A stretch of DNA of 64,000 nucleotides from Methylobacterium soli (GCF_008806385.1 NZ_VZZK01000022.1:1-64000), one strand, 5' to 3'; counted from the first letter of the stretch, positions 53,131-62,208 are shown. Translations and numbers: made by a program. The notes: generated from the letters alone by a model not told the origin.

Positions 53131-54483
53131 TCAGGCGCCGCCGCACTTCTTGGTCTTGGTGTTGTAGTTGCCGCAATTGAGCTTCACCCAATCCGCCTCG
53201 AGGTCCTTCGAGCCGTCGAGCTGCTTCGACCACGCCTCGCCGGGGATCAGCCACTCGGTCTTCCAGACGACATCGAACTGGCCGCCCTCCTTGATCTCGC
53301 CGATGAAGACCGGTTTCGTGATGTGGTGGTTCGCCAGCATGGTGGCGGTGCCGCCGGTGAGGTTCTTCTGCTCGATCCCGGGGAGCGCCGCGATCACCTT
53401 GTCGGGATCGGTGGTGCCGGCCTTCTCGACCGCCTTCACCCACATGTTGAAGCCGATGTAATGGGCCTCCATCGGGTCGTTGGTGACCCGCTTCGGGTTC
53501 TTGGTATAGGCGCGCCACTGCTCGATGAAGGCCTTGTTCTCGGGCGTATCGATCGACTGGAAGTAGTTCCAGGCGGCGAGGTGGCCGAGCAGCGGCTTCG
53601 TGTCGATGCCCGCGAGCTCCTCCTCGCCCACCGAGAAGGCGACGACCGGGATGTCGGTGGCCTTGATGCCCTGGTTGGCGAGTTCCTTGTAGAACGGCAC
53701 GTTGGCGTCGCCGTTGATGGTCGAGACCACGGCGGTCTTCTTGCCGGCCGAGCCGAAGGCCTTGATGGCGGCGACGCGGGTCTGCCAGTCCGATTGGCCG
53801 AAGGGCGTGTAGTTGATCGAGATGTCCTCGGGCTTCACGCCCTTGGCCTTCAGGTAGGCCTCCAGGATCTTGTTGGTGGTGCGCGGGTAGACGTAATCGG
53901 TGCCCTCCAGCACCCAGCGCTCGATGCCCTCTTCCTTGGCGAGGTAATCGACGGCGGGAATCGCCTGCTGGTTGGGCGCTGCGCCCGTGTAGAACACGTT
54001 CCGCTCGCTCTCCTCGCCCTCGTACTGGACCGGGTAGAACAGGATCGAGTCGAGTTCCTTGAAGACCGGCAGCACGGATTTCCGCGAGACGCTGGTCCAG
54101 CAGCCGAACACCGCCGAGACCTTGTCCTTGGCGATCAGCTCGCGGGCCTTCTCGGCGAAGAGCGGCCAGTTCGAGGCCGGATCGACCACCACCGGCTCGA
54201 GCTTCTTGCCGAGCAGGCCGCCCTTCTTGTTCTGCTCGGCGATGAGCATCAGCATGGCGTCCTTGAGGGTCGTCTCCGAGATCGCCATCGTGCCCGAGAG
54301 CGAGTGCAGGATGCCGACCTTGATGGTCTCCTGCGCGGCGGCGGGCCCGGAGGCGCCGAGGCCGAGGGCGAGGCTGCCCGCCAGGGCGGCCGCCGAGGCC
54401 CAGTGCCTCAGGGCGGTCCTGCGCGTCACAGGTCCCGGCTCGCGGATGCCCGTCCCGCGCGTTCCCTGCATCATCGTGCTCAT
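53131..54483 (-). CDS. urtA: Urea ABC transporter substrate-binding protein UrtA
   Basis: 450 residues from the ATG at 54483, with AGGGGAA upstream. The leader contains TRRTALRHWASAAALAG, a Tat-type signal, and is cleaved near AAA-QE. The mature protein begins QETIKVGILHSLSGTMAISE and has ASNWPLFAEKARELI, FGCWTSVSRKSVLPVFKELD, LFYPVQYEGEESERNVFYTG and IPAVDYLAKEEGIERWVLEG, all typical of UrtA. It binds urea in the periplasm with high affinity. It is the first gene of the urt operon. A motif shared with the arginase/allantoinase intergenic region lies about 180 bases upstream. Confidence 0.97.
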   Translation of the reverse strand: MSTMMQGTRGTGIREPGPVTRRTALRHWASAAALAGSLALGLGASGPAAAQETIKVGILHSLSGTMAISETTLKDAMLMLIAEQNKKGGLLGKKLEPVVVDPASNWPLFAEKARELIAKDKVSAVFGCWTSVSRKSVLPVFKELDSILFYPVQYEGEESERNVFYTGAAPNQQAIPAVDYLAKEEGIERWVLEGTDYVYPRTTNKILEAYLKAKGVKPEDISINYTPFGQSDWQTRVAAIKAFGSAGKKTAVVSTINGDANVPFYKELANQGIKATDIPVVAFSVGEEELAGIDTKPLLGHLAAWNYFQSIDTPENKAFIEQWRAYTKNPKRVTNDPMEAHYIGFNMWVKAVEKAGTTDPDKVIAALPGIEQKNLTGGTATMLANHHITKPVFIGEIKEGGQFDVVWKTEWLIPGEAWSKQLDGSKDLEADWVKLNCGNYNTKTKKCGGA

Positions 54484-54660
54484 TGCGGTTCCCCTGCCCT
54501 TTTCGGATGCAGGTCCGCATGGCAAGTGATGTGCCAAGCAGGACGGTCCTTCGTGCGATCCGGCTATTATTTAGGCGGAACCCGAAGCTTCGCCTGAAGC
54601 GGCACCGGGAGCTGGCCGTCCGATCCGCGCGCCGCGCCCAGGATTGCGTGAACGCATGGG

Positions 54661-54695
54661 CATATGATCAACGATTGTGCAGACTTTGCGCGGCC
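54661..54695. promoter_or_regulatory. Shared urea-regulon motif, copy upstream of urtA
   Basis: CATATGATCAACGATTGTGC, followed by AGACTTTGCGCGG. The first 21 bases match 18 of 21 with the start of the copy at 55680. It lies about 180 bases upstream of the urtA start and just past the end of the allantoinase gene. TGCAC half sites of this kind occur in NtrC boxes, but a full palindrome is not present. Confidence 0.5.
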
Positions 54696-54700
54696 TGTGG

Positions 54701-55597
54701 TCAGGCGGGGTGGCGGGCGATCCAGTGGCGGGCGATGTCGATGCGCCGCGCGATCCAGACGCCCTCGTGGCGCGCCACGTGATCGAGGAAGCGCGCGAGC
54801 GCGGCCATCCGGCCCGGGCGCCCGACGAGGCGGCAATGCAGGCCGACGGAGAGCATCTTGGGCGCCGTCGCGCCCTCGGCATAGAGCACGTCGAAGCTGT
54901 CGCGCAGGTAGGCGAAGAATTGGTCGCCGGCATTGAAGCCCTGCGCGGTGGCGAAGCGCATGTCGTTGGCGTCGAGGGTGTAGGGCACGACGAGGCCGGT
55001 GCCGGCCTCGGTCCGCAGCCAATAGGGCAGGTCGTCCGCGTAGGAATCGGACAGGTAGGTGAAGCCGCGCGCGATTCCGAGTTCCAAGGTGTGGATCGAG
55101 GAGCGGCCGGTATACCAGCCCTCGGGGGGCGCGCCGGTGACGTCGGTGTGGATCCGGACCGCCTCGTCCATGTGGGCGGCCTCGGCCTCGCGGGTAAAGT
55201 CCCGGTAATCGATCCACTTGAGTCCGTGGCAGGCGATCTCCCAATCGGCCGCCCGCATGGCGGCCACCGCGGCCGGGTTGCGGGCGAGCGCGGTGGCGAC
55301 GCCGAAGACCGTGAGGGGGATGCGGCGCTCGGTGAAGTGCCTGTGAAGACGCCAGAATCCGGCGCGGGTGCCGTACTCGTAGAGGGATTCCATGTTCATG
55401 TGGCGCTGCCCCGGCCAGGGCTCGGCACCGACGATCTCGGACAGGAAAGCCTCGGAGGCGGGATCCCCGTGGAGGATCGAGTTCTCGCCGCCCTCCTCGT
55501 AATTGAGGACGATCTGCAGGGCGATACGGGCGTTGCCGGGCCAGTCCGCCCGGGGCGGGGTGGGGCCGTAGCCGATCAGGTCGCGGGGATAGGTCAC
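54701..55597 (-). CDS. puuE: Allantoinase, PuuE type (polysaccharide-deacetylase fold)
   Basis: 298 residues from an ATG at 55597. YPRDLIGYGPTPPRADWPG, then NARIALQIVLNYEEGGENSI, the GEPASEAFLSE-like segment (GDPASEAFLSEIVG), ESLYEYGTRAGFWRLHRHF and WEIACHGLKWIDYRDF are the pattern of cofactor-light PuuE allantoinases of the NodB fold. It hydrolyses allantoin to allantoate in the ureide pathway that ends in urea. It lies directly upstream of urtA and divergent from the arginase gene. This places it in the urea block. Confidence 0.92.
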   Translation of the reverse strand: MTYPRDLIGYGPTPPRADWPGNARIALQIVLNYEEGGENSILHGDPASEAFLSEIVGAEPWPGQRHMNMESLYEYGTRAGFWRLHRHFTERRIPLTVFGVATALARNPAAVAAMRAADWEIACHGLKWIDYRDFTREAEAAHMDEAVRIHTDVTGAPPEGWYTGRSSIHTLELGIARGFTYLSDSYADDLPYWLRTEAGTGLVVPYTLDANDMRFATAQGFNAGDQFFAYLRDSFDVLYAEGATAPKMLSVGLHCRLVGRPGRMAALARFLDHVARHEGVWIARRIDIARHWIARHPA

Positions 55598-55679
55598 GGC
55601 ACTCGCCTTGCAGAGCGGGGGTCGGGGGCCGAGCGAGACGGCCTGCGCACCCCCGCGTCAAGGCCCGTCCCGAACGGAA

Positions 55680-55715
55680 CATATCATGAGCGATTGTGCA
55701 TCTTCCGCGCGATCG
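55680..55715. promoter_or_regulatory. Shared urea-regulon motif, copy in the puuE/arginase divergent region
   Basis: CATATCATGAGCGATTGTGC, followed by ATCTTCCGCGCG. It lies 83 bases upstream of the allantoinase start and 154 bases upstream of the arginase start, so it could serve both directions. See the copy at 54661. Confidence 0.5.
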
Positions 55716-55785
55716 GCCCCGCCTCTTCGTTCCGGCGGCGGCGGGGACTAGGATCCGGGCACGGACGCGACAACGGACGACGGGG

Positions 55786-55830
55786 GACATGCCGCGACAA
55801 GACATGCCGGGACACGACAGGCCGGGACGG
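55786..55830. repeat. Three 15-bp tandem repeats at the arginase start
   Basis: GACATGCCGCGACAA, GACATGCCGGGACAC and GACAGGCCGGGACGG follow directly, then ACCATG. Two units contain in-frame ATGs (55789 and 55804), so the repeat could encode five-residue units (MPRQD, MPGHD) if translation starts early. Copy number change would alter the N-terminus or leader length. Confidence 0.7.
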
Positions 55831-55833
55831 ACC

Positions 55834-56781
55834 ATGCAGCCAGCCGCCAGCATCGCGGTCATCGGGGCGCCGATCGAGGTCGGCACCAGCGAGCCCGGCG
55901 CCCTGATGGGGCCGGCCGCTTTGCGCACGGCGGGGCTGGTGCGCAGCCTCGCCGATCTCGGCCACGCGGTGTCGGATCTCGGCGACGTGGTGCCGGATTG
56001 TCCCCGCGAGGCCCGGGGCCTGCCCGCCGTGGCGGCCTGGACGCGGGCGCTGTCGGCCCGGGTCGCCGCGAGCCTCGGGGCCGGGGCGCTCCCGGTGGTG
56101 GCGGGGGGCGACCACAGCCTCTCCCTCGGCACGGTGGACGGGGCGCTGCGCCACTGCGCCCGCACCGGGCGGCCGCTCTTCGTGCTCTGGCTCGATGCGC
56201 ATGCGGATTTCAACACCCCCGCGACCTCGCCGTCCGGCAACCTGCACGGCATGCCGCTGGCCGCGCTCTGCGGCGAGCCGGGCTTCGACGGGCTGTTCGC
56301 CGACGAGGCGAGCCGCCCCCGCCTCGACCCGACCCGCCTCTACCTCGTCGGCCTGCGCTCGATCGATGCGGGCGAGCGCGCCCTCGTGACGGCGCGGCGC
56401 GTCGCCGTCACGGACATGCGCGACATCGACGAGTTCGGCGTGGTGGCGCCGCTGCGGCGCATCCTCGAGCGGGTCGGGGCGGCGGGCGGCCACCTGCATG
56501 TCAGCCTCGACGTCGATTTCCTCGATCCCGGCATCGCGCCCGGCGTCGGCACCACGGTGCCGGGGGGCGCCACCTTCCGGGAGGCCCACCTGATCATGGA
56601 GATGCTCCACGATTCGGGCCTCGTCGGCTCCCTCGACGTCGTCGAGCTGAACCCGTTCCTCGACGAGCGCGGCCGCAGCGCCCGGGTGCTGGTGGAACTG
56701 GTGGCGAGCCTGTTCGGCCGCCGCATCCTCGACCGGCCGACCCCCGTCATCGAGGCGGTCCCCCGCGATTCCGGCGCCTGA
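55834..56781 (+). CDS. rocF: Arginase
   Basis: 315 residues from the ATG at 55834; in-frame ATGs at 55789 and 55804 are alternatives. Manganese-binding motifs GGDHSLSLG, LWLDAHADFNTP and SLDVDFLDPGIAPGVGT are complete. SGNLHGMPL is the arginase rather than agmatinase pattern. SVxxGxxxxGxxxGP-like start is present as VIGAPIEVGTSEPGALMGPA. It hydrolyses arginine to ornithine and urea in the cytoplasm, giving direct substrate to the urease encoded next. It heads the plus-strand ure cluster. Confidence 0.93.
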   Translation: MQPAASIAVIGAPIEVGTSEPGALMGPAALRTAGLVRSLADLGHAVSDLGDVVPDCPREARGLPAVAAWTRALSARVAASLGAGALPVVAGGDHSLSLGTVDGALRHCARTGRPLFVLWLDAHADFNTPATSPSGNLHGMPLAALCGEPGFDGLFADEASRPRLDPTRLYLVGLRSIDAGERALVTARRVAVTDMRDIDEFGVVAPLRRILERVGAAGGHLHVSLDVDFLDPGIAPGVGTTVPGGATFREAHLIMEMLHDSGLVGSLDVVELNPFLDERGRSARVLVELVASLFGRRILDRPTPVIEAVPRDSGA

Positions 56782-56859
56782 GGCCCCGCCGACCCTGACG
56801 AGGATGCGATCATCGCCACGCCGTTTCCCGGGCCCGCGCCCGCCCCCCTTCGCGACCCC

Positions 56860-57744
56860 TTGCCTGCCCCCTTGCTGGACCCCTTGCCTGCCCCCTTGCC
56901 GGCGTCAGCCCCGCCCGCCCGGCAGCGCTCGCAGGGGACGGTCGTCCTGCGCATGGCCCCGGCCGGCGGCCCGTCCGGGCCGACCCGGGTGGTGGATCTC
57001 TTCGAATCCGGGCCCTCGCGCCTGCGCTTCCCGCGGAATCAGGGCCCGCGCCCCGAGGGGATCCTGGTCAACACCGCCGGCGGCATCGCCTGCGGCGACA
57101 CCTTCCGGGTCGACGTCGCCCTGGAGGCCGGGGCCGACCTCGTCCTGACCACGACGGCGGCGGAGAAGATCTACCGCTCGGACGGCCCGGTCAGCCGCAT
57201 CGCCAACCATCTCAGCCTCGGCCCCGGCGCCCGCCTCGCCTGGCTGCCGCAGGAGACGATCCTGTACGACCGCGCCCGGCTCGCCCGCCGCTTCGAGGCC
57301 GACCTCGCGGCCGATGCCCGGCTCCTCGTCGGCGAGACCCTGCTGTTCGGCCGCTCCGCCCATGGCGAGCGGGTCACGCGGGGGCTGATCTCGGATGTCT
57401 GGCGCATCCGCCGGGCCGGCCGCCTCGTCTACGCCGACAACCTCCACCTCGACGGCCCGATCGCGGATTGGCTCGCCCGCCCGGCGCTCGGCGGCGGCGC
57501 CCGGGCGCTCGCCACCCTCCTGGACATCGCCCCCGACGCCGAATCCCGCCTCGACGCGGCCCGCGCCCATCTCGACGCCCTCGGCACCAACACCTCCGGC
57601 GGCGTCGAGGCCGGCGCCAGCGCCTGGAACGGCTTTTTGGTGGTGCGCCTGCTCGCCCCGGACGCGGACGCGCTCCGGCGGGCCGTGGCGGGGTTCTTCC
57701 TGCGCTACCGGGGCGAGGCGCTGCCGCGGGTGTGGCAGATGTGA
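56860..57744 (+). CDS. ureD: Urease accessory protein UreD
   Basis: About 294 residues. GPSRLRFPRNQGPRPEGILV then NTAGGIACGDTFRVDVALEA, TTTAAEKIYRSDGPVSRI, LAWLPQETILYDRARLARRF and the C-terminal RYRGEALPRVWQM are standard UreD/UreH sequence. UreD binds the urease apoprotein and forms the UreDFG activation complex. The start is uncertain: no ATG is in frame, a TTG at 56860 is assumed, and the N-terminal Pro-rich part contains a 24-base tandem duplication (DPLPAPLL/DPLPAPLP). It lies 78 bases after arginase. Confidence 0.93.
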   Translation: MPAPLLDPLPAPLPASAPPARQRSQGTVVLRMAPAGGPSGPTRVVDLFESGPSRLRFPRNQGPRPEGILVNTAGGIACGDTFRVDVALEAGADLVLTTTAAEKIYRSDGPVSRIANHLSLGPGARLAWLPQETILYDRARLARRFEADLAADARLLVGETLLFGRSAHGERVTRGLISDVWRIRRAGRLVYADNLHLDGPIADWLARPALGGGARALATLLDIAPDAESRLDAARAHLDALGTNTSGGVEAGASAWNGFLVVRLLAPDADALRRAVAGFFLRYRGEALPRVWQM

Positions 57745-57754
57745 GGGGCGGCGC

Positions 57755-58520
57755 GCGTCCCCTCTCCCGTCCGGGAGAGGGACAGGGTGAGGGGGCGCCC
57801 TCTCCGGGGATGTCGCATCCCTCACCCGGTCCGCGTGCCGCGGACTCGACCTCTCCCGAACGGGAGAGGTGGGGCGGCACCCTCCGGGTGATCTCAAGCC
57901 AACGCGCTGGCCGCCCCTACCGCGGGTCCCCTCTCCCGTCCGGGAGAGGGACAGGGTGAGGGATGCGCCCTGTCCGGAGAGGTCGCATCCCTCACCCGGT
58001 CGGCTGGCGCCGACTCGACCTCTCCCGAACGGGAGAGGTGGGGTGCCGCCCTCCGAGGCATTCCGGGGCCGCGCGAGCGGAGCCCGGGATTCGGAGCCAT
58101 CGACGCGGCAAGGTCCGGCACCGCCGGCGGCTCCGGATGCCGGGCTCGCATCCGGCGCCCCGCCACCACGGCGTAGCTCCGTCACCACGCTGGCCGCCCC
58201 TGCCGCGGGTCCCCTCTCCCGTCCGGGAGAGGGACAGGGTGAGGGATGCGCCCTCTCCGGAGAAGTCGCATCCCTCACCCGGTCGGCTCGCGCCGACTCG
58301 ACCTCTCCCGAACGGGAGAGGTGGGGCGCCGCCCTCCGGGTCATCTCAAGCCAACACGCTGGCCGACCTTGCCGCGGGTCCCCTCTCCCGTTCGGGAGAG
58401 GTCTGCTGTCGTAGACAGCCGGGTGAGGGGGGCGACATCTCCGGACAGGGCACATCCCTCACCCGGTCCGCTGCCGCGGACTCGACCTCTCCCGAACGGG
58501 AGAGGTGGGGCGCCGCCCCC
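57755..58520. repeat. Four-unit palindromic repeat array between ureD and ureAB
   Basis: Four related units of about 130-145 bases start near 57760, 57925, 58208 and 58378. Each has a hairpin CCTCTCCCGTCCGGGAGAGG, then ACAGGGTGAGGGATGCG, which pairs with CGCATCCCTCACCC further on. A second hairpin, CCTCTCCCGAACGGGAGAGG, then closes the unit. The units are separated by shorter unique spacers. This is a REP/BIME-like array and fills most of the 857 bases between ureD and ureAB; no gene is supported there. Confidence 0.9.
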
Positions 58521-58601
58521 ACCCCTTGACCCCCAGCCCAGCATGATCCTTGCTCTGCCCCCGCACCGGCCCCGCCCGGGCCGCCACCGGAGACCCACAT
58601 C

Positions 58602-59222
58602 GTGCTGCTCACCTCCCGCGAGAAGGACAAGCTCCTCGTCGCCATGGCCGCGCAGGTGGCCCGGAACCGGCTCGCGCGCGGCGTCCGGTTGAACCATCCG
58701 GAGGCGGTGGCGCTGATCACCGATTGCGTGGTCGAGGGGGCGCGGGACGGGCGCAGCGTCGCCGAGTTGATGCAGGCGGGCGCGCAGGTGCTGACCGCCG
58801 ATCAGGTGATGCCGGGCATCCCGGAGATGATCCACGACATCCAGGTCGAGGCGACGTTCCCGGACGGGACCAAGCTCGTCACGGTGCACCACCCGATCCG
58901 GGGCGCGCCGTCCGACGACGTGCCCGGCACGGTGACGACGCGGCCCGGCGCGATCGTGTTCAACGAGGGCCAGCCCCGCACCCTGGTCACGGTGGCCAAT
59001 ACCGGCGACCGGCCGATCCAGGTCGGCTCGCATTACCATTTCTACGAGGTCAATCCGGGCCTCGTCTTCGACCGCGAGCAGGCGCGCGGCCAGCGCCTCG
59101 ACATCGCGCCTGGCACCGCCGTGCGCTTCGAGCCGGGCGCGACCCGCGAGGTCGCGCTGGTGCCGCTCCGGGGCGCGCGGACCGTCTACGGATTCCGCGG
59201 CGCCGTGATGGGGGCGCTCTGA
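58602..59222 (+). CDS. ureAB: Urease subunit gamma/beta fusion (UreAB)
   Basis: 206 residues from a GTG with GGAGA upstream. Residues 1-100 are the gamma subunit (LTSREKDKLLVAMAAQVARN, GVRLNHPEAVALITDCVVEG, VTVHHPI). Residues 105-206 are the beta subunit (PGAIVFNEGQPRTLVTVANT, GDRPIQVGSHYHFYEVNPGL, FEPGATREVALVPLRGARTV, YGFRGAVMGAL). The two are separate in most ureases but fused in several lineages. Together with UreC it forms the nickel urease. It lies four bases before ureC. Confidence 0.96.
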   Translation: MLLTSREKDKLLVAMAAQVARNRLARGVRLNHPEAVALITDCVVEGARDGRSVAELMQAGAQVLTADQVMPGIPEMIHDIQVEATFPDGTKLVTVHHPIRGAPSDDVPGTVTTRPGAIVFNEGQPRTLVTVANTGDRPIQVGSHYHFYEVNPGLVFDREQARGQRLDIAPGTAVRFEPGATREVALVPLRGARTVYGFRGAVMGAL

Positions 59223-59226
59223 GGCC

Positions 59227-60972
59227 ATGGCGCAGTCCGACAGCCCCAACCCCGCAACCAAGCCCGCCTCCCTCCCCCGCGCCGCCTACGCGGCGATGTT
59301 CGGGCCGACCACGGGCGACCGCATCCGGCTCGCCGATACAAGCCTCGAGATCGAGGTGGAGCGCGATCTGACCATCCATGGCGAGGAGGTGAAATTCGGC
59401 GGCGGCAAGGTCATCCGCGACGGGATGGGGCAATCCCAGGTGACGAATGCCGGGGGCGCCGTCGACACCGTGATCACCAACGCGGTGGTGCTCGACCATT
59501 GGGGCGTGGTGAAATGCGATGTCGGGATCGTGAAGGGACGCATCCACAAGCTCGGAAAGGCCGGCAACCCGGACGTGCAGCCGGGCGTCGACATCGTGGT
59601 CGGGCCCGGCACCGAGGTGATCGCCGGCGAGGGCAAGATCCTCACCGCCGGGGGCTTCGACAGCCACATCCACTTCATCTGCCCGCAGCAGATCGAGGAG
59701 GCGCTCTGCTCGGGCATCACCACGATGCTGGGCGGCGGCACGGGGCCGGCGCACGGCACCTTCGCCACCACCTGCACGCCCGGGCCCTGGCACATCGCCC
59801 GGATGATCGAGGCCGTGGACAGCCTGCCGATGAACCTGGCCTTCGCCGGCAAGGGCAACGCCTCGCGCCCCGAGAGCCTCGTCGAGATGGTGCGGGCGGG
59901 CGTCTGCGCGCTGAAGCTCCACGAGGATTGGGGCACGACGCCCCAGGCCATCGACACCTGCCTGACGGTCGCGGACGCGCATGACGTGCAGGTGATGATC
60001 CACACCGACACGCTCAACGAATCGGGCTTCGTCGAGGACACGATCGCGGCCTTCGCCGGGCGAACCATCCACGCCTTCCACACCGAGGGCGCGGGCGGCG
60101 GCCACGCGCCCGACATCATCAAGGTGGCGGGGCTCGCCCATGTCCTGCCCTCCTCCACCAACCCGACGCGGCCCTTCACGAAGAACACCATCGACGAGCA
60201 TCTCGACATGCTGATGGTGTGCCACCACCTCGACCCGTCGATCCCCGAGGACCTGGCCTTCGCCGAGAGCCGCATCCGCAAGGAGACGATCGCGGCCGAG
60301 GACATCCTGCACGATCTCGGCGCGCTCTCGATGATGTCCTCGGACAGCCAGGCGATGGGCCGGGTCGGCGAGGTCGCGATCCGCACCTGGCAGACCGCCG
60401 ACAAGATGAAGCGCCAGCGCGGCAGCCTGCCGGGCGACGCGTCGGGCCACGACAACCTGCGGGCGCGCCGCTACATCGCCAAATACACGATCAACCCGGC
60501 CATCGCGCACGGGGTCTCGAAGCATATCGGATCGGTCGAGCCCGGCAAGCTCGCCGACCTCGTGCTCTGGAGCCCGGCCTTCTTCGGGGTGAAGCCCGAC
60601 CTCGTGATCAAGGGCGGCATGATCGCGGTGGCGCCGATGGGCGACCCCAACGCCTCGATCCCGACGCCCCAGCCCGTGCATTACCGCCCGATGTTCGGCG
60701 CCCACGGCCGCGCCCCCTACGCCACCGCCCTCACCTTCGTGTCGAAGGCGGCCGTGGAGGACGGCCTGCGCGCGCGCCTCGGCGTCCGCAAGGAGCTCGT
60801 CGCCGTCGAGAACGTGCGCGGCGGCATCTCGAAGAAGAGCATGATCCTCAACGACGCCACCCCGGTGATCGAGGTCGACCCCGAGACCTACGACGTCCGC
60901 GCCGACGGCGAATTGCTGGTCTGCGAGCCCGCCGACGTGCTGCCGATGGCGCAGCGCTACTTCCTGTTCTGA
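59227..60972 (+). CDS. ureC: Urease subunit alpha
   Basis: 581 residues. Nickel ligands are in HIHFICPQQ, the carbamylated Lys230 is in ALKLHEDWG, and HTDTLNESGFVEDTIAAF and HAFHTEGAGGGHAPDII supply further His. The flap with catalytic His is MVCHHLDPSIPEDLAF. The C-terminus is MAQRYFLF. The first 15 residues (DSPNPATKPASLP) are an extension compared with the shortest forms. It hydrolyses urea to ammonia and carbamate. Four bases after ureAB and two before ureE: a tight operon. Confidence 0.98.
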   Translation: MAQSDSPNPATKPASLPRAAYAAMFGPTTGDRIRLADTSLEIEVERDLTIHGEEVKFGGGKVIRDGMGQSQVTNAGGAVDTVITNAVVLDHWGVVKCDVGIVKGRIHKLGKAGNPDVQPGVDIVVGPGTEVIAGEGKILTAGGFDSHIHFICPQQIEEALCSGITTMLGGGTGPAHGTFATTCTPGPWHIARMIEAVDSLPMNLAFAGKGNASRPESLVEMVRAGVCALKLHEDWGTTPQAIDTCLTVADAHDVQVMIHTDTLNESGFVEDTIAAFAGRTIHAFHTEGAGGGHAPDIIKVAGLAHVLPSSTNPTRPFTKNTIDEHLDMLMVCHHLDPSIPEDLAFAESRIRKETIAAEDILHDLGALSMMSSDSQAMGRVGEVAIRTWQTADKMKRQRGSLPGDASGHDNLRARRYIAKYTINPAIAHGVSKHIGSVEPGKLADLVLWSPAFFGVKPDLVIKGGMIAVAPMGDPNASIPTPQPVHYRPMFGAHGRAPYATALTFVSKAAVEDGLRARLGVRKELVAVENVRGGISKKSMILNDATPVIEVDPETYDVRADGELLVCEPADVLPMAQRYFLF

Positions 60973-60974
60973 CC

Positions 60975-61541
60975 ATGCTGCGCGCCACCCGCATCATCCG
61001 CCGCGACGCCATCGGCCGGGGCCCGGACGGCTCCGGCGAGATCGTCGACCGCATCGTCCTCGACCACGGCGACCGCCATCGCCGCCGCCTCGCCATGCGG
61101 GGCGTCGGCGGCCTCGGCTTCCTGCTCGACCTGCCCGAGCCCGCCATCCTCGAGGACGGCGACGCGCTGGCCCTGGAGGACGGGCGCCTCGTCTGGGTCG
61201 AGGCCGCGCCCGAGCGCCTGCTCGCGATCCGGGCCCCCTCGCCCCTCGCCCTCCAGCGCCTGATCTGGCACATCGGCAACCGCCACATCCCGGCCGAGCT
61301 CACGGACGAGGCCGTCTATATCGCGGAGGACCACGTGCTCGCCGCGATGGTGCGGGGCCTCGGCGGCAGCGCCGAGCCCGTGACGCGGCCCTTCCGCCCG
61401 GAGGGTGGCGCCTATGCGGGCGGCCATGCGCACGGGTCTTCGCATGCGCACGGGCATCCGCACGGACATGCACATGCGCACGGGCCAGGATCTTCGCATG
61501 AGCCAAGACATGCGCATGCGCACGACCATGCCGGCGATTGA
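60975..61541 (+). CDS. ureE: Urease accessory protein UreE (nickel chaperone)
   Basis: 188 residues. The core has RRRLAMRGVGGLGFLLDLPE, then VWVEAAPERLLAIRAPSPLA and the metal site IGNRHIPAEL and EDHVLAAMVRGLGG. The tail after about residue 145 is an extended His-rich region with repeated HAHG units (GGHAHGSSHAHGHPHGHAHA). It delivers nickel to the UreDFG complex. The start is two bases after the ureC stop; the end overlaps the ureF start by 14 bases. Confidence 0.95.
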   Translation: MLRATRIIRRDAIGRGPDGSGEIVDRIVLDHGDRHRRRLAMRGVGGLGFLLDLPEPAILEDGDALALEDGRLVWVEAAPERLLAIRAPSPLALQRLIWHIGNRHIPAELTDEAVYIAEDHVLAAMVRGLGGSAEPVTRPFRPEGGAYAGGHAHGSSHAHGHPHGHAHAHGPGSSHEPRHAHAHDHAGD

Positions 61542-62208
61542 GGCCCTGCGCCTGATGGCGTGGCTGTCGCCGACCTATCCGGTGGGCGCCTACGCCTACT
61601 CGCACGGCCTCGAATGGGCCGTGGAGGCGGGCGACGTGCGGGACGCCGCGACCCTCGCGGAGTGGCTCGAAGACCTGCTGGAGCGGGGGGCGGGGCGCAA
61701 CGACATGATCCTGCTCGGCCAAGCCCACGCCGCCGCCCTGGCGGGCGACGCGGCAGCCCTCCGTGACCTGAACGACCTCGCGCTGGCGCTCGCCCCCTCG
61801 CGCGAACTCCATCTCGAGACCAGCCAGCAGGGACGCAGCTTCCTCGACGCCACGCTCGCGGCCTGGCCCTGCCCGGCTCTCGCGGCGCTCGCCGCGGGGC
61901 TGCCCGGCCCCGTCGCCTACCCGGTGGCGCTCGGGGCTGCGGCCGGCGCCCACGGCATGGCACGCGGGCCCCTGATCGCGGCCTGCGGCCTCGCCTTCGT
62001 GCAGAACCTCGTCTCGGCGGCGCTGCGCGTCGCGCCGATCGGCCAGAGCGCGGGCATGCGGGTCATCGCGGCGCTCACCCCCCGCATCGCCGCGCTTGCC
62101 GAGCGCCTCGAATCGGCGGGCCTCGACGATCTCGGCGCGGGCACGCTGCGCCTCGATCTCGGCTCGCTCCGGCACGAGACCCAGTATTCCCGCATCTTCC
62201 GCTCGTGA
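61528..62208 (+). CDS. ureF: Urease accessory protein UreF
   Basis: 226 residues from the ATG at 61528. ALRLMAWLSPTYPVGAYAYS, HGLEWAVEAGDVRDAATLAE and AALRVAPIGQSAGMRVIAAL are family-typical. The helical UreF bridges UreD and UreG and controls GTP use during metallocentre assembly. Earlier in-frame ATGs (61516, 61522) lie within the ureE tail and are less likely. Confidence 0.95.
   Translation: MPAIEALRLMAWLSPTYPVGAYAYSHGLEWAVEAGDVRDAATLAEWLEDLLERGAGRNDMILLGQAHAAALAGDAAALRDLNDLALALAPSRELHLETSQQGRSFLDATLAAWPCPALAALAAGLPGPVAYPVALGAAAGAHGMARGPLIAACGLAFVQNLVSAALRVAPIGQSAGMRVIAALTPRIAALAERLESAGLDDLGAGTLRLDLGSLRHETQYSRIFRS

Noticed and set aside
54661..54681. Sigma-54 promoter reading of the TTGTGCAGACTTTGC segment upstream of urtA
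   Set aside because: The -24 GG is missing and the related copy at 55680 lacks the -12 TTGC, so a sigma-54 site is not supported.
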